DNA from: Bacteroidales bacterium
GTDB lineage: Bacteria; Bacteroidota; Bacteroidia; Bacteroidales; UBA1402
Reading direction: 5' to 3'
Length of the DNA stretch: 64,000 bases
Assembly: GCA_017380635.1 (NCBI GenBank)
Contig: JAFODP010000018.1
Location: 172,676 to 236,675, forward strand
The translations under genes were made by a program, and so were the position numbers. Each line of letters begins with the position of its first letter. Positions within the stretch are counted from its first letter, which is position 1. Under the pieces are notes generated by a model, which searched no databases, had not been told where the DNA came from, and saw nothing but the letters and a program-made list of their open reading frames with translations. Shown here one piece after another: positions 56,215 to 64,000 of this stretch.

Positions 56215-57537
56215 TTATTTGTTCAAATATTTCTTACCATCGATAATGATGATACCTTGGTAGTCTTCGCCAACTACCTGACCTTGCAAGTTGTAGATAA
56301 CGGGAGTAACAGGCACTACCACTTCTTCGATAGAGGTGATGGTTTTGTCTGAGGTGGGATCCCAAGCTTCTACTTCGGTTTCGCTAACTGTCCAAAGAAC
56401 GATGTTGGCCCAAACCTGGTTGTGACCATCGAACAAGAAATTCAATTCTTCGAACCAACCTTCTCCCTTGGGCGCTACAAATTCTGCGAAAGGTTTGGTA
56501 ACCGTGCTGGCAATGGGGCTAATAGGATATTGCAATTTTTGAATAGCTTCATTGTCCATTACATCGCGTTCTTCCGGAGTCATGATGGGGAAATCGGCGG
56601 TGTTAGAGAACGAGTGCAAGTATGCCCAGTTGTGCGCTTCAGGCGAGTTAGAAACACCATAGAAAGCAACTTTCACTACAGCTCTGTCTGAAGGAATGAA
56701 AATAGTAGCGGCCTTATCCTTTGAAATTTTCATCAATGAGAAAGGCACTGAATCGGTTTCGCTGCTCTTATATCCGGCACCTTCTGAATAGTCCTTACCA
56801 TCCACCTTCATGGTAATACCATTGTTGAAAGTCCAAGCTTGACCTTCGCCCATTTCAACGAAAGTAGTAGGACGCAATTCGGCAACCGTTGAAAGAACGC
56901 CTTCCGAAGAAAGAACAGCGTTGATATTTTCGTCGGTAGCGGGATCCCAAGCTTCTACTTCGTTTTCACCAACAGTCCAAAGAATAATGTTGATAGCCAC
57001 TTGGTTGTTACCGTCAAATTCGAAATTCAATTCTTCGAACCATGCGGTACCTTTTTCGGCAGTGAAGGTAGCAAAGGGCTGAGCCAAAGAAGAAACCATG
57101 GGGCTGACAGGATATTGCAATTTCTGGATATCTTCGTTTTTCATCACGTCGCGAGCTTCTGCCGTCATAATGGGGAATTCGGCCGTGTTAGCGAAAGACT
57201 GCAAATAAGCCCAGTTCAGAGCAGATGAGTTAGAAATGCCATAGAAAGCAACTTTCACAACACCCAAATTTGAAGGAATAGTGATGGTACCGGCTTTATC
57301 TTTAGACACTTTCAACATGGCATAAGGAGCAGTTTCTGTGCCATCGGTGTAAGCATCGACAGAGGCATAAGATTTACCATTAACCTTCACAGAAATGCCA
57401 TTCTGAAACACCCATGATTGGTCTGCGGTTTCTTCTACAAAAGTGGTAGGACGCAATTCCATTACCGTCGATTTTACCTGAGCATTCATCGCCATAGCGG
57501 CAAATACTGCAGCAACAAGAGTAAAGATTTTCTTCAT
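56215..57537 (-). CDS. Secreted protein with two tandem homologous domains
   Basis: Secreted protein of 440 residues in no family I recognise. The signal peptide (MKKIFTLVAAVFAAMAMNAQ) is almost the same as that of the secreted protein at 11850. Residues about 21-208 and 216-402 are two copies of one domain, both with ELRPTTFVE near the start and WFEELNF and VEAWDP near the end. A T9SS-like tail follows (VIYNLQGQVV, then GIIIIDGKKYL). The repeated domain looks like a beta-sandwich and may bind a surface ligand. Confidence 0.8.
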   Translation of the reverse strand: MKKIFTLVAAVFAAMAMNAQVKSTVMELRPTTFVEETADQSWVFQNGISVKVNGKSYASVDAYTDGTETAPYAMLKVSKDKAGTITIPSNLGVVKVAFYGISNSSALNWAYLQSFANTAEFPIMTAEARDVMKNEDIQKLQYPVSPMVSSLAQPFATFTAEKGTAWFEELNFEFDGNNQVAINIILWTVGENEVEAWDPATDENINAVLSSEGVLSTVAELRPTTFVEMGEGQAWTFNNGITMKVDGKDYSEGAGYKSSETDSVPFSLMKISKDKAATIFIPSDRAVVKVAFYGVSNSPEAHNWAYLHSFSNTADFPIMTPEERDVMDNEAIQKLQYPISPIASTVTKPFAEFVAPKGEGWFEELNFLFDGHNQVWANIVLWTVSETEVEAWDPTSDKTITSIEEVVVPVTPVIYNLQGQVVGEDYQGIIIIDGKKYLNK

Positions 57538-57922
57538 AGTTAATTAGTTAAAAAGTGAGTAAAAAAGTTTCAAAATTGAGATGCAAAGTAGCTTCATTTT
57601 TGGCTGTTTTACAAATATTATTCGTTAAAAAAATTATAAAAAAAGGAGGATTATTTGCTTGAGGTCCACTTTCTAAAGTTTGGTTTTGGCTTTCCTCATA
57701 CACCATTAATTATCCTGTATCGAATTGATAAATCGACGAGTTTGACACCTTGTTTAGTTGTAATTCTATTTTATAGTTATACCTAGTCGTATTTCAGTCA
57801 TAATTTATGGATTACGACTTCAAAACCATATTAGACCTTCATACTGAACATCCCTAAAGATGATCTTTCGAACCTAACGAATAAATCACTTAGCAATTCA
57901 TCGTTTATCTGAATCCTTTTTA
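57538..57922. other. Intergenic region before the second toxin-antitoxin pair
   Basis: AT-rich region of about 385 bases. It should contain the promoter of the leftward secreted-protein gene (CTACTTTG around 57585 on the minus strand is only a partial match). A 7-bp inverted repeat AGTCGTA/TACGACT lies at 57785-57819 with a 21-base spacer. A 16-codon frame at 57807 (MDYDFKTILDLHTEHP) is too short to call. No RNA gene is seen. Confidence 0.6.
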
Positions 57923-57930
57923 TACCTTTG
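57923..57930 (+). promoter_or_regulatory. -7 box of toxin-antitoxin copy 2
   Basis: TACCTTTG, identical to the -7 box of copy 1, 33 bases before the ATG at 57964. Confidence 0.7.
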
Positions 57931-57933
57931 CAC

Positions 57934-57956
57934 TTGAAAAAACAGCAAAATTTCAA
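57934..57956 (+). promoter_or_regulatory. Inverted repeat, candidate operator of toxin-antitoxin copy 2
   Basis: TTGAAA (57934-57939) and TTTCAA (57951-57956) with an 11-base spacer start three bases after the -7 box. The placement is the same as in copy 1, although the arm sequence differs. Confidence 0.45.
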
Positions 57957-57963
57957 ATGTGCA

Positions 57964-58572
57964 ATGATTACTAAAGATCCAATAAACACCACAACTCTCA
58001 GACAGCGTATAGAAGCGATGCCTGAAGATTGTATTCTGTTTCGCTCAGATTTCCCTGAATATCACACGGAATTTGTGGGGAGCATTTTGTCTGAGTTGAC
58101 AACTGAAGGCAAGCTTGTTAAAATGGCTCATGGTATATATGCCAAGCCACGGAATAGTCGATTCGGCGCTGTTCTTCCGTCTGTAGACAAGGTAATACAA
58201 GCCATTGCTGTTCGAGATAATGCAGAGGTGTTACCTTCTGGCATGACTGCATTGAATGCGTTAGGGTTATCGACTCAAGTACCGATGAATTACACATACC
58301 TTACTTCCGGAAGCGAACGAATCATAAACTTATCCAATAGGAAAGTAGTATTGAAACGAGGTGTACCCAAGAATTTCTGTTACGAAACTAGCCTTATTTC
58401 TCTACTTGTTCAAGCACTCAAAGCTCTAAAAAAAGAGAATGTAGGAGAATTTGAATTAATTTTGATCCGGCAAATGATAGCAAAAGAAAGCAATAAAGAA
58501 GCTCTAATCAAAGACATCAATAAGATGCCTCTTTGGATGAAACGCCTAATAAAACCAATGACACACAACTAA
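57964..58572 (+). CDS. DUF6088 protein, AbiEi-like antitoxin/repressor (copy 2)
   Basis: Protein of 202 residues, paralogue of the gene at 10946. The ATG at 57964 was chosen because a longer frame from a TTG at 57928 would begin inside the -7 box. The N-terminal winged helix (about 5-65, with RSDFPEYHTEFVGSILSEL) is followed by GLSTQVPMNYTYLTSG and the strand-rich domain. It precedes the toxin gene by 19 bases. A repressor and antitoxin role is inferred from family and position. Confidence 0.82.
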   Translation: MITKDPINTTTLRQRIEAMPEDCILFRSDFPEYHTEFVGSILSELTTEGKLVKMAHGIYAKPRNSRFGAVLPSVDKVIQAIAVRDNAEVLPSGMTALNALGLSTQVPMNYTYLTSGSERIINLSNRKVVLKRGVPKNFCYETSLISLLVQALKALKKENVGEFELILIRQMIAKESNKEALIKDINKMPLWMKRLIKPMTHN

Positions 58573-58591
58573 TACTTAAATTGATAATACT

Positions 58592-59614
58592 ATGAAAAAA
58601 CAAATGTGGATTAATCACGAACAAATTGACCGTTTGGCCATGTTGCAACAAACTGAAGCCAAGTATCCAGGAATGAATCAAGTGGTTATTGAAAAGGATT
58701 GGTGGGTAACCGTTACACTAAAGGCTTTATTTCAAACAGATTGCCGCAATTTTTTAATCTTCAAAGGCGGAACAGCCTTGTCAAAAGGTTTTAATATTAT
58801 AGAGCGTTTTTCTGAAGACATTGACTTGGCCATCAGCCATTCTTTCTTTGGAATTGAGAACACAAGTAAAAGCCAGCGTGAAAAATTACGCAAAATGTCA
58901 CGAGCGTATATCCATGAGATTCTTTCTACTCAATTAGATGCCAACTTGAAAGAAATGGAGGTTTCTGGTTACAGTATAGAGAATGTATCCCAGGAACAAG
59001 ATAAAAATGGAAAATGGCGACCTATAGATTCAGACAAAGATCCTACGGTGATTCTATTACACTACCCGTCAATTCTTGAAGATACGATACATTATATTCC
59101 TCCACGTGTAAAGATTGAGATTAGTTGTCTTTCAATGGATGAACCTACAGAATTACGAAAAATCTGTTCCTTAATAGGTGAAACTTTTGATGGCGAAGAT
59201 TCCGATTCAGATAGTTTAGTAAAAACAGTCGTTCCTACTCGCACCTTTCTTGAGAAGCTATTTCTTTTGGCCGAAGAATTTCAAAAAGAAAAACCCCGAA
59301 GCGTACGAATGTCTCGACACCTTTATGATTTGGTAAAACTGATGGATACAGAATATGGAGTAGAAGCCTTATCGAATCGAACACTATACGATACCATTGT
59401 TGAGCATCGTAAGGTTTATTATGCTTTGAAGTATGTCAACTATGATTTACATGAACCATCTACCATCAACTTTATGATACCAGAATCGGCTATGGAGGCG
59501 TGGCAAGATGATTATGCCGACATGAGGCATTTCTTCATTTATGGCAAATCTTTAGAGTTTGAAGCGCTCATGCAGAAGATGAGAGAGTTGCAAGAAAGAG
59601 TGAGGACTGTGTAA
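58592..59614 (+). CDS. AbiEii-like nucleotidyltransferase toxin (copy 2)
   Basis: Protein of 340 residues, paralogue of the toxin at 9919. It shows EKDWWVT (34-40), KGGTALSKG (58-66) and the catalytic motif RFSEDIDLAI with Asp76 and Asp78. The later strand KIEISCLSM and the helical C-terminal half (SRHLYDLVKL, then RHFFIYGKSLEF) are also shared. Unlike copy 1, the start does not overlap the antitoxin gene. It is followed by the second susC. Confidence 0.9.
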   Translation: MKKQMWINHEQIDRLAMLQQTEAKYPGMNQVVIEKDWWVTVTLKALFQTDCRNFLIFKGGTALSKGFNIIERFSEDIDLAISHSFFGIENTSKSQREKLRKMSRAYIHEILSTQLDANLKEMEVSGYSIENVSQEQDKNGKWRPIDSDKDPTVILLHYPSILEDTIHYIPPRVKIEISCLSMDEPTELRKICSLIGETFDGEDSDSDSLVKTVVPTRTFLEKLFLLAEEFQKEKPRSVRMSRHLYDLVKLMDTEYGVEALSNRTLYDTIVEHRKVYYALKYVNYDLHEPSTINFMIPESAMEAWQDDYADMRHFFIYGKSLEFEALMQKMRELQERVRTV

Positions 59615-59717
59615 AGAGTCAAACCATCGAATAAATCTGTGCCAATTTACCGAAGCAAACACTGTTAAATTGCTAACAGACATTCTCCATTTCGTACGCA
59701 CTTTCGTTTCTTTGTTT

Positions 59718-59725
59718 TATCTTTG
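59718..59725 (+). promoter_or_regulatory. -7 box of the second Sus-like operon
   Basis: TATCTTTG, exact match, 42 bases before the susC ATG. This suggests the Sus genes are not simply read through from the toxin gene. Confidence 0.6.
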
Positions 59726-59767
59726 CGATATCATTTAACAACGACATTATCTTAACTACATTGCTTT

Positions 59768-62700
59768 ATGTTCACCAATCTTAAAAAATGCCTGCTATCG
59801 CTCGCATTGCTTGCCACTTGCATGGGGATGTACGCCCAACAAGATGTCAAAGGAAATGTGAAAGATGCAAATGGCGAACCCCTGGTGGGTGTCAGTGTAT
59901 CTATCGATGGAAAAGCGGTTACCGTTACCGACATCGACGGAAATTATCAATTGAGTGAAGTGCCCCAAGGTGCTTCTATTTCTGTAAATTACATCGGTTT
60001 CAGCAAACAGACCAAAACGGTGAGTGGCGGCACGCTGAACTTTGTTATGCAGGAAGATTCTGAATTTTTGGAAGAAGCCGTCGTAGTAGGCTACGGCACT
60101 GTCAAGAAAAACGACCTGACCGGATCGGTGGGTTCTGTCAAGACAGACAAACTTACCATGAAAGGTGCTCCTACCATGATGGAAGCCTTGCAAGGCGCAG
60201 TAGCCGGGGTCAACATCACCCAGAATAGTAGCCGTGCAGGTGGCGGTTTCAACATTGATATCCGCGGACGTTCTTCTTTGAATAGCGGCACAACGCCTAT
60301 GTATGTAGTGGACGGTGTTATTTGCGATGATATTCAATGGCTCAACCAACAGGACATCGAACGTATTGATATTTTGAAAGATGCTTCTTCTACTGCCATT
60401 TATGGTTCGCGTGCCACGGCGGGTGTTGTTATGGTCACCACCAAAGGTGCGTTGGCTCACAGCAAAGGTGCACGCCCCAGTATTTCTTACGATGGATATG
60501 TCGGAATGGCTATTCCCACACGCTTCCCCGATTTTCAGGATGCTGAAGAATTTTATACCTATCGTTTGCGTCGCTTCTTGGCATTCGCCGGCGAAACAGG
60601 CTCTACCGCACAGCCCGTCTATACGATGAATGCTTCCGATTTTGGACAAATGGCTTTGGAATCGACCACCGGAAGCGGCATTTATCGTCTGCACGAAATG
60701 CGCGAAGAAGGCATCAACATCGATTGGCCTCGTCTTATTTCGCAGAATGGATTGCAACAGAATCATTACATTTCGGTGGCAGGCTCCAGCCAAGATATTC
60801 GTTATCATTTGGGCGCTGGCTATACCCAACAAGAAGGCGTTTACATGGGCGACAATGAACAGAAATTCAACTTCAAAGGTAGTATGGATGCGAAAATCAA
60901 CCGTTTCATCACCGCAGGATTCTCGATCAATCTTGCCAAGATTCACAACGATTACGCTTCCGACAACGGTGTTTCCAATGCTTACCGCACCAACGCTTTC
61001 TGGAAGCCTTATTTCGAAGATGGCAGTTTGATTCCTCAGCCTGGTTGTCGTTATTATATCGGCACCGAAGGTTATCAATTCTCGTCGGGTTTCAATCCGC
61101 TGATGTATTGGGATAACGAAGAAAAACAAAAAGAAGCTTGGCGTATGATGGCTAATGCCTATCTGAGCATCAAACCGCTTAAATCTTTGGAATTCAAGAC
61201 CACTTTCTCGCCCAATTATACCGGACAAACCACCGGTTATTACCAGAAGGAAGTGAGCGAAAACTCATATCGTCCCAATTCGGCTTATATCCAAGGAAGC
61301 AGAGGTTTATCGTGGACATGGGATAATGTCATCAACTGGCAACAAGATTTCGACGACATCCACGACATTAATTTGATGGCTTTGGCCAGTGCCACCTACG
61401 GACAATCCGAATCGGAAAAATATCAAGCCACTGACGTAATGGAAGGCACATTGTGGTACAATTTGGCCACCGGTACCTACGATGCCAATAATTCGTCCAA
61501 CGGCTATAGCGAAAGCAGTATGTTGTCTTATGCTTTGCGTGCCAATTATACCTTATTAAATAAATATCTCTTCACGGCCACGGTGCGTTGGGATGGTTCT
61601 TCTCGTTTTGCCGAGGGCTATAAATGGGGCTCGTTCCCTTCTGCGGCTTTCGCATGGCGCCTGAGCGAAGAAGATTGGTTTGATGGTTCGGAAGACTGGT
61701 TGAGCAATCTGAAATTGCGTGCAGCTTATGGTATTACGGGTAACAACTCCGGTATCGGCAATTATGCCACGCATCTGACAGTTTCCGGCCCTAACTATTA
61801 TCCTTATGGCAATCAGTTCTCTAATGCTTATTATCCCAGCGGCATTGTTATTCAAGATTTGAAGTGGGAAACATCCAAGGAAACCAACCTCGGTTTGGAT
61901 TATGCCTTCCTGGAAAACCGCATCTTCGGTAGCATCGACTGGTACAACAAGATTTCGTCAGATTTGCTTTACAAGGTAGACTTGCCTTTGGTAAGCGGCG
62001 GCGTTTCGATGAACACCAATGTCGGCTCGGTATTGAACCGCGGTATCGAATTGCAACTGACCACTGTAAACATCGCCAACAATAACTGGCATTGGGAAAC
62101 CACTTTCTCTTTCGCCAAGAACCACAACGAAGTGCTTGACATCAACGGATTAGGCACAGATATCATTCCTACCGGCATCACCGGAGGTTTGTTCATCGGT
62201 CATCCGGTAGAAAATGTTTACACCTATCAGTGGGATGGTATCGTCAGCGACAAGATGATGACAGTGCCCGAATCTGAATTAGCTATCGTTCATGGATTCA
62301 CGCCAGGCGAACAGATTCGTGAATGCGATTATTATTACGAAATTTATAAATGGCAGGAAGGTCAGCCCATCATCAAGGATGTGAACCAAGATGGTATTTT
62401 CGACAACAACGATAAAAAGATTTATAGTTCTGCGCCCAAGTGGACAGGAAGTTTCAGCACTTCGCTTTCTTACAAAAACTGGGATTTGTCTGCTTCCATG
62501 TACACCAAAATGGGTTACTATGTATCGTCCAACTTTTATTCATCCTATTACGATTTGGGCGACCGCGGACGTATGCGTCTGAATGCCGATTGGTATGTTC
62601 CCGCCGGTACTTTGCTCGATTGTGATGGCGTTACCGCCGACGGTATGCTGATTAATCCTGTTTATCAAGAAAATACCCATTACGGCTCGTATCCCTTCCC

Positions 62701-62992
62701 CAATGCAGGCACTGGCGATGGTGCCGGCATTCAGGCTGATTATTGGAATAGTGCCAAAACCATTGTGGATGCTTCTTTCCTGAAAGTGAAGAACATCACC
62801 TTGGGTTACACCTTCTCTAAATCGGCGCTCGACAAAATTGGATGTCAGGCTTTGCGTCTGTATCTGAACGTCACCAATCCTTTCGTTTTCACCAATTATG
62901 GCGGTTTCGATCCCGAATGGGCCAATGCTTCTTTGAGCAACGATGGTCCGAGCACCGTCACTTATCAATTGGGTGCAAGCCTCAAATTCTAA
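59768..62992 (+). CDS. SusC/RagA TonB-dependent outer membrane transporter (copy 2)
   Basis: Protein of 1074 residues, close paralogue of the transporter at 15290. It has a signal peptide (ends GMYAQ), a carboxypeptidase-regulatory domain (about 25-105, VKGNVKDANGEPLVGVSVS), EEAVVVGYG, a plug with KDASSTAIYGSRATAGVVMV and a beta-barrel ending in GASLKF. Shared barrel stretches include TVRWDGSSRFAEGY and NPFVFTNYGGFDPEWA, so the two probably import related substrates. It is followed by susD after 18 bases. Confidence 0.96.
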   Translation: MFTNLKKCLLSLALLATCMGMYAQQDVKGNVKDANGEPLVGVSVSIDGKAVTVTDIDGNYQLSEVPQGASISVNYIGFSKQTKTVSGGTLNFVMQEDSEFLEEAVVVGYGTVKKNDLTGSVGSVKTDKLTMKGAPTMMEALQGAVAGVNITQNSSRAGGGFNIDIRGRSSLNSGTTPMYVVDGVICDDIQWLNQQDIERIDILKDASSTAIYGSRATAGVVMVTTKGALAHSKGARPSISYDGYVGMAIPTRFPDFQDAEEFYTYRLRRFLAFAGETGSTAQPVYTMNASDFGQMALESTTGSGIYRLHEMREEGINIDWPRLISQNGLQQNHYISVAGSSQDIRYHLGAGYTQQEGVYMGDNEQKFNFKGSMDAKINRFITAGFSINLAKIHNDYASDNGVSNAYRTNAFWKPYFEDGSLIPQPGCRYYIGTEGYQFSSGFNPLMYWDNEEKQKEAWRMMANAYLSIKPLKSLEFKTTFSPNYTGQTTGYYQKEVSENSYRPNSAYIQGSRGLSWTWDNVINWQQDFDDIHDINLMALASATYGQSESEKYQATDVMEGTLWYNLATGTYDANNSSNGYSESSMLSYALRANYTLLNKYLFTATVRWDGSSRFAEGYKWGSFPSAAFAWRLSEEDWFDGSEDWLSNLKLRAAYGITGNNSGIGNYATHLTVSGPNYYPYGNQFSNAYYPSGIVIQDLKWETSKETNLGLDYAFLENRIFGSIDWYNKISSDLLYKVDLPLVSGGVSMNTNVGSVLNRGIELQLTTVNIANNNWHWETTFSFAKNHNEVLDINGLGTDIIPTGITGGLFIGHPVENVYTYQWDGIVSDKMMTVPESELAIVHGFTPGEQIRECDYYYEIYKWQEGQPIIKDVNQDGIFDNNDKKIYSSAPKWTGSFSTSLSYKNWDLSASMYTKMGYYVSSNFYSSYYDLGDRGRMRLNADWYVPAGTLLDCDGVTADGMLINPVYQENTHYGSYPFPNAGTGDGAGIQADYWNSAKTIVDASFLKVKNITLGYTFSKSALDKIGCQALRLYLNVTNPFVFTNYGGFDPEWANASLSNDGPSTVTYQLGASLKF

Positions 62993-63010
62993 TCTAAACG
63001 ATACAGTTTT

Positions 63011-64000
63011 ATGAAAAAGATATTATACAGTTTTACCGCTCTATGCCTCAGCGCCTTAACTTTGAGCAGCTGCGATGGCTTCCTGAATGCCGACAACAAA
63101 TCGGCCGGATCTGACGCCAACGAATATTTCTCTACCGAAGAAGGCTTGGCATCGCTCAAGAATCAGGCATATTTCTCGCTTTGTCCCTTGGTTACCACCA
63201 CCGACTACAACGAATGGGGCACCGATATTTATACTACCGGTCGTTCGTCCGATCCTAATAGTTTTCACAAATATGCATCTCTGACAGCCGAAGACGGAAG
63301 CATCAAGAGCTTCTATATCAATGCGTACAAGATGATTAACTATGCCAATGGCGTTATCTATTACAATGAAGCTTCGCCCTACGCAGACGAAGCCAAGTTC
63401 CTGAGAAATTATGGCTATTATCTGCTGACCCAACAATTCGGCGCCGTGCCTTACATCACTTCTTACATCAACAGTGGTGAAAGATCTTATCCGCGTACCG
63501 AACTGAGCAGTATTTACAGCAGCATGATTGTAGAATTGGAAGATTTGTACGCCGCCTCCAGCTTGCCCGATGCCAGTGTTGACGGAGTTGCCAGCAAACG
63601 TGCGGTAGCTGCCCTTTTGGCTAAAGTTTATCTGGCGGCCGGATGGGATTTGCATACTACGCTGAAGAATGCTGCCAAAGGCAGTTACGAAATCACTTCG
63701 ACCAAATATTTCAACAAAGCGCATCAATGGGCAGAAACCGCCATCAACGGACAAGCCTTGAATATGTCTTTTGCCGATAAATGGTCGCCCTTCAACGAAA
63801 ACAACGAAGAAATCATCTTCTCGGTTCAATACCAACGCGAAGGTTATGCCGGCGACATCTTGAATGGTGGACACGGTTTGCAACATGCTTTCGGACACAG
63901 TTACGGTGATGCCACCAATGGTATGAAATCTTGTCGCAACCAGCTGATTCCTACCGCCAAAGCGGCTTATCTCTGGGACAAAGGCGACGAAAGATGGCAA
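63011..64000 (+). CDS. SusD/RagB-family outer membrane lipoprotein (copy 2, partial)
   Basis: The frame begins at 63011 and is open for 330 codons to the window edge, so the C-terminal half is missing. The signal peptide ends in the lipobox LTLSSC, and the mature N-terminus DGFLNADNKSAGSDANEYF is close to that of copy 1 (DGFLDAENKTAGG). Helical segments such as NYGYYLLTQQFGAVPY, KRAVAALLAKVYLAAGWDL and VQYQREGYAGD match copy 1. It is the binding partner of the susC just upstream. Confidence 0.95.
   Translation, partial: MKKILYSFTALCLSALTLSSCDGFLNADNKSAGSDANEYFSTEEGLASLKNQAYFSLCPLVTTTDYNEWGTDIYTTGRSSDPNSFHKYASLTAEDGSIKSFYINAYKMINYANGVIYYNEASPYADEAKFLRNYGYYLLTQQFGAVPYITSYINSGERSYPRTELSSIYSSMIVELEDLYAASSLPDASVDGVASKRAVAALLAKVYLAAGWDLHTTLKNAAKGSYEITSTKYFNKAHQWAETAINGQALNMSFADKWSPFNENNEEIIFSVQYQREGYAGDILNGGHGLQHAFGHSYGDATNGMKSCRNQLIPTAKAAYLWDKGDERWQ

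Noticed and set aside
57807..57857. Short frame MDYDFKTILDLHTEHP before the second toxin-antitoxin pair
   Set aside because: Only 16 codons, with no ribosome site or family match, so it cannot be supported as a gene.
1..64000. CRISPR array, prophage, integrase or intact insertion sequence
   Set aside because: I found no regularly spaced identical repeats, no transposase or integrase frame and no phage structural genes.

Overview
The window is from a member of the order Bacteroidales (phylum Bacteroidota). The evidence is two SusC/SusD pairs, several secreted proteins with type IX secretion (T9SS)-like C-terminal tails, a BspA-like leucine-rich-repeat protein, the N-succinylornithine route of arginine synthesis, and many promoters carrying the Bacteroidota -7 element TAnnTTTG. 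No rRNA operon, CRISPR array, phage or intact insertion sequence is visible. Nothing fixes the genus. The absence of the usual FabZ half of LpxC hints at a lineage outside the best-studied genera.

Layout. 1-1122: partial aldehyde dehydrogenase (minus). 1284-5513: lipid A start genes lpxD-lpxC-lpxA, an unknown acidic protein and miaA. 5617-9629: methylmalonyl-CoA mutase mutA-mutB, closed by a strong terminator. 9812-11584: a decayed ATPase remnant and a first AbiE-like toxin-antitoxin pair (minus). 11850-18517: a Sus-like nutrient uptake operon read leftwards as susC, susD, a lipoprotein and a secreted protein. 18742-25173: rpsO, then an operon dapB-lepB-wbqC-M16 peptidase-DEAD helicase (minus). 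25275-38187: housekeeping genes and regulators, namely a Big_5 lipoprotein, cysS with a shortened GH3-like gene, rnc-fabF-acpP, purN, a PspC/PadR cluster, ridA with an atypical response regulator, and tyrS. 38306-38376: tRNA-Gln. 38489-41725: a BspA-like protein and a TPR membrane regulator. 41870-50466: a nine-gene arginine/proline operon argR-GNAT-argG-argC-argD-proC-proB-proA-argF'. 50511-54583: a YhcG-like nuclease, ribH, a TPR protein, recF and a DUF721 protein. 54775-57537: two secreted T9SS-type proteins. 57964-59614: a second AbiE-like pair. 59768-64000: a second susC and a partial susD.

How the genes work together. The arginine/proline cluster is the clearest pathway. Glutamate is carried to proline by ProB, ProA and ProC, and an N-acylated (probably N-succinylated) branch runs through ArgC, ArgD, ArgF' and ArgG, with ArgR at the head as the likely repressor. 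argB, argH and the deacylase are not in the window. MutA and MutB form the B12-dependent succinyl-CoA/methylmalonyl-CoA mutase used in propionate formation. The two Sus loci are close paralogues, and each lies next to an AbiE-like toxin-antitoxin pair.

The most unusual observations are: LpxC without its FabZ partner; similarly placed inverted repeats just after the -7 box of both AbiE-like operons; perfect long palindromes inside the miaA and proB coding sequences; a possible orphan small RNA unit near 54.65 kb; a 21-bp decayed tandem repeat next to ribH; Ser90 at the substrate-selectivity position of the ornithine carbamoyltransferase; a response regulator without the usual acidic pocket; and a GH3-like protein that has lost its ATP motif and C-terminal domain.
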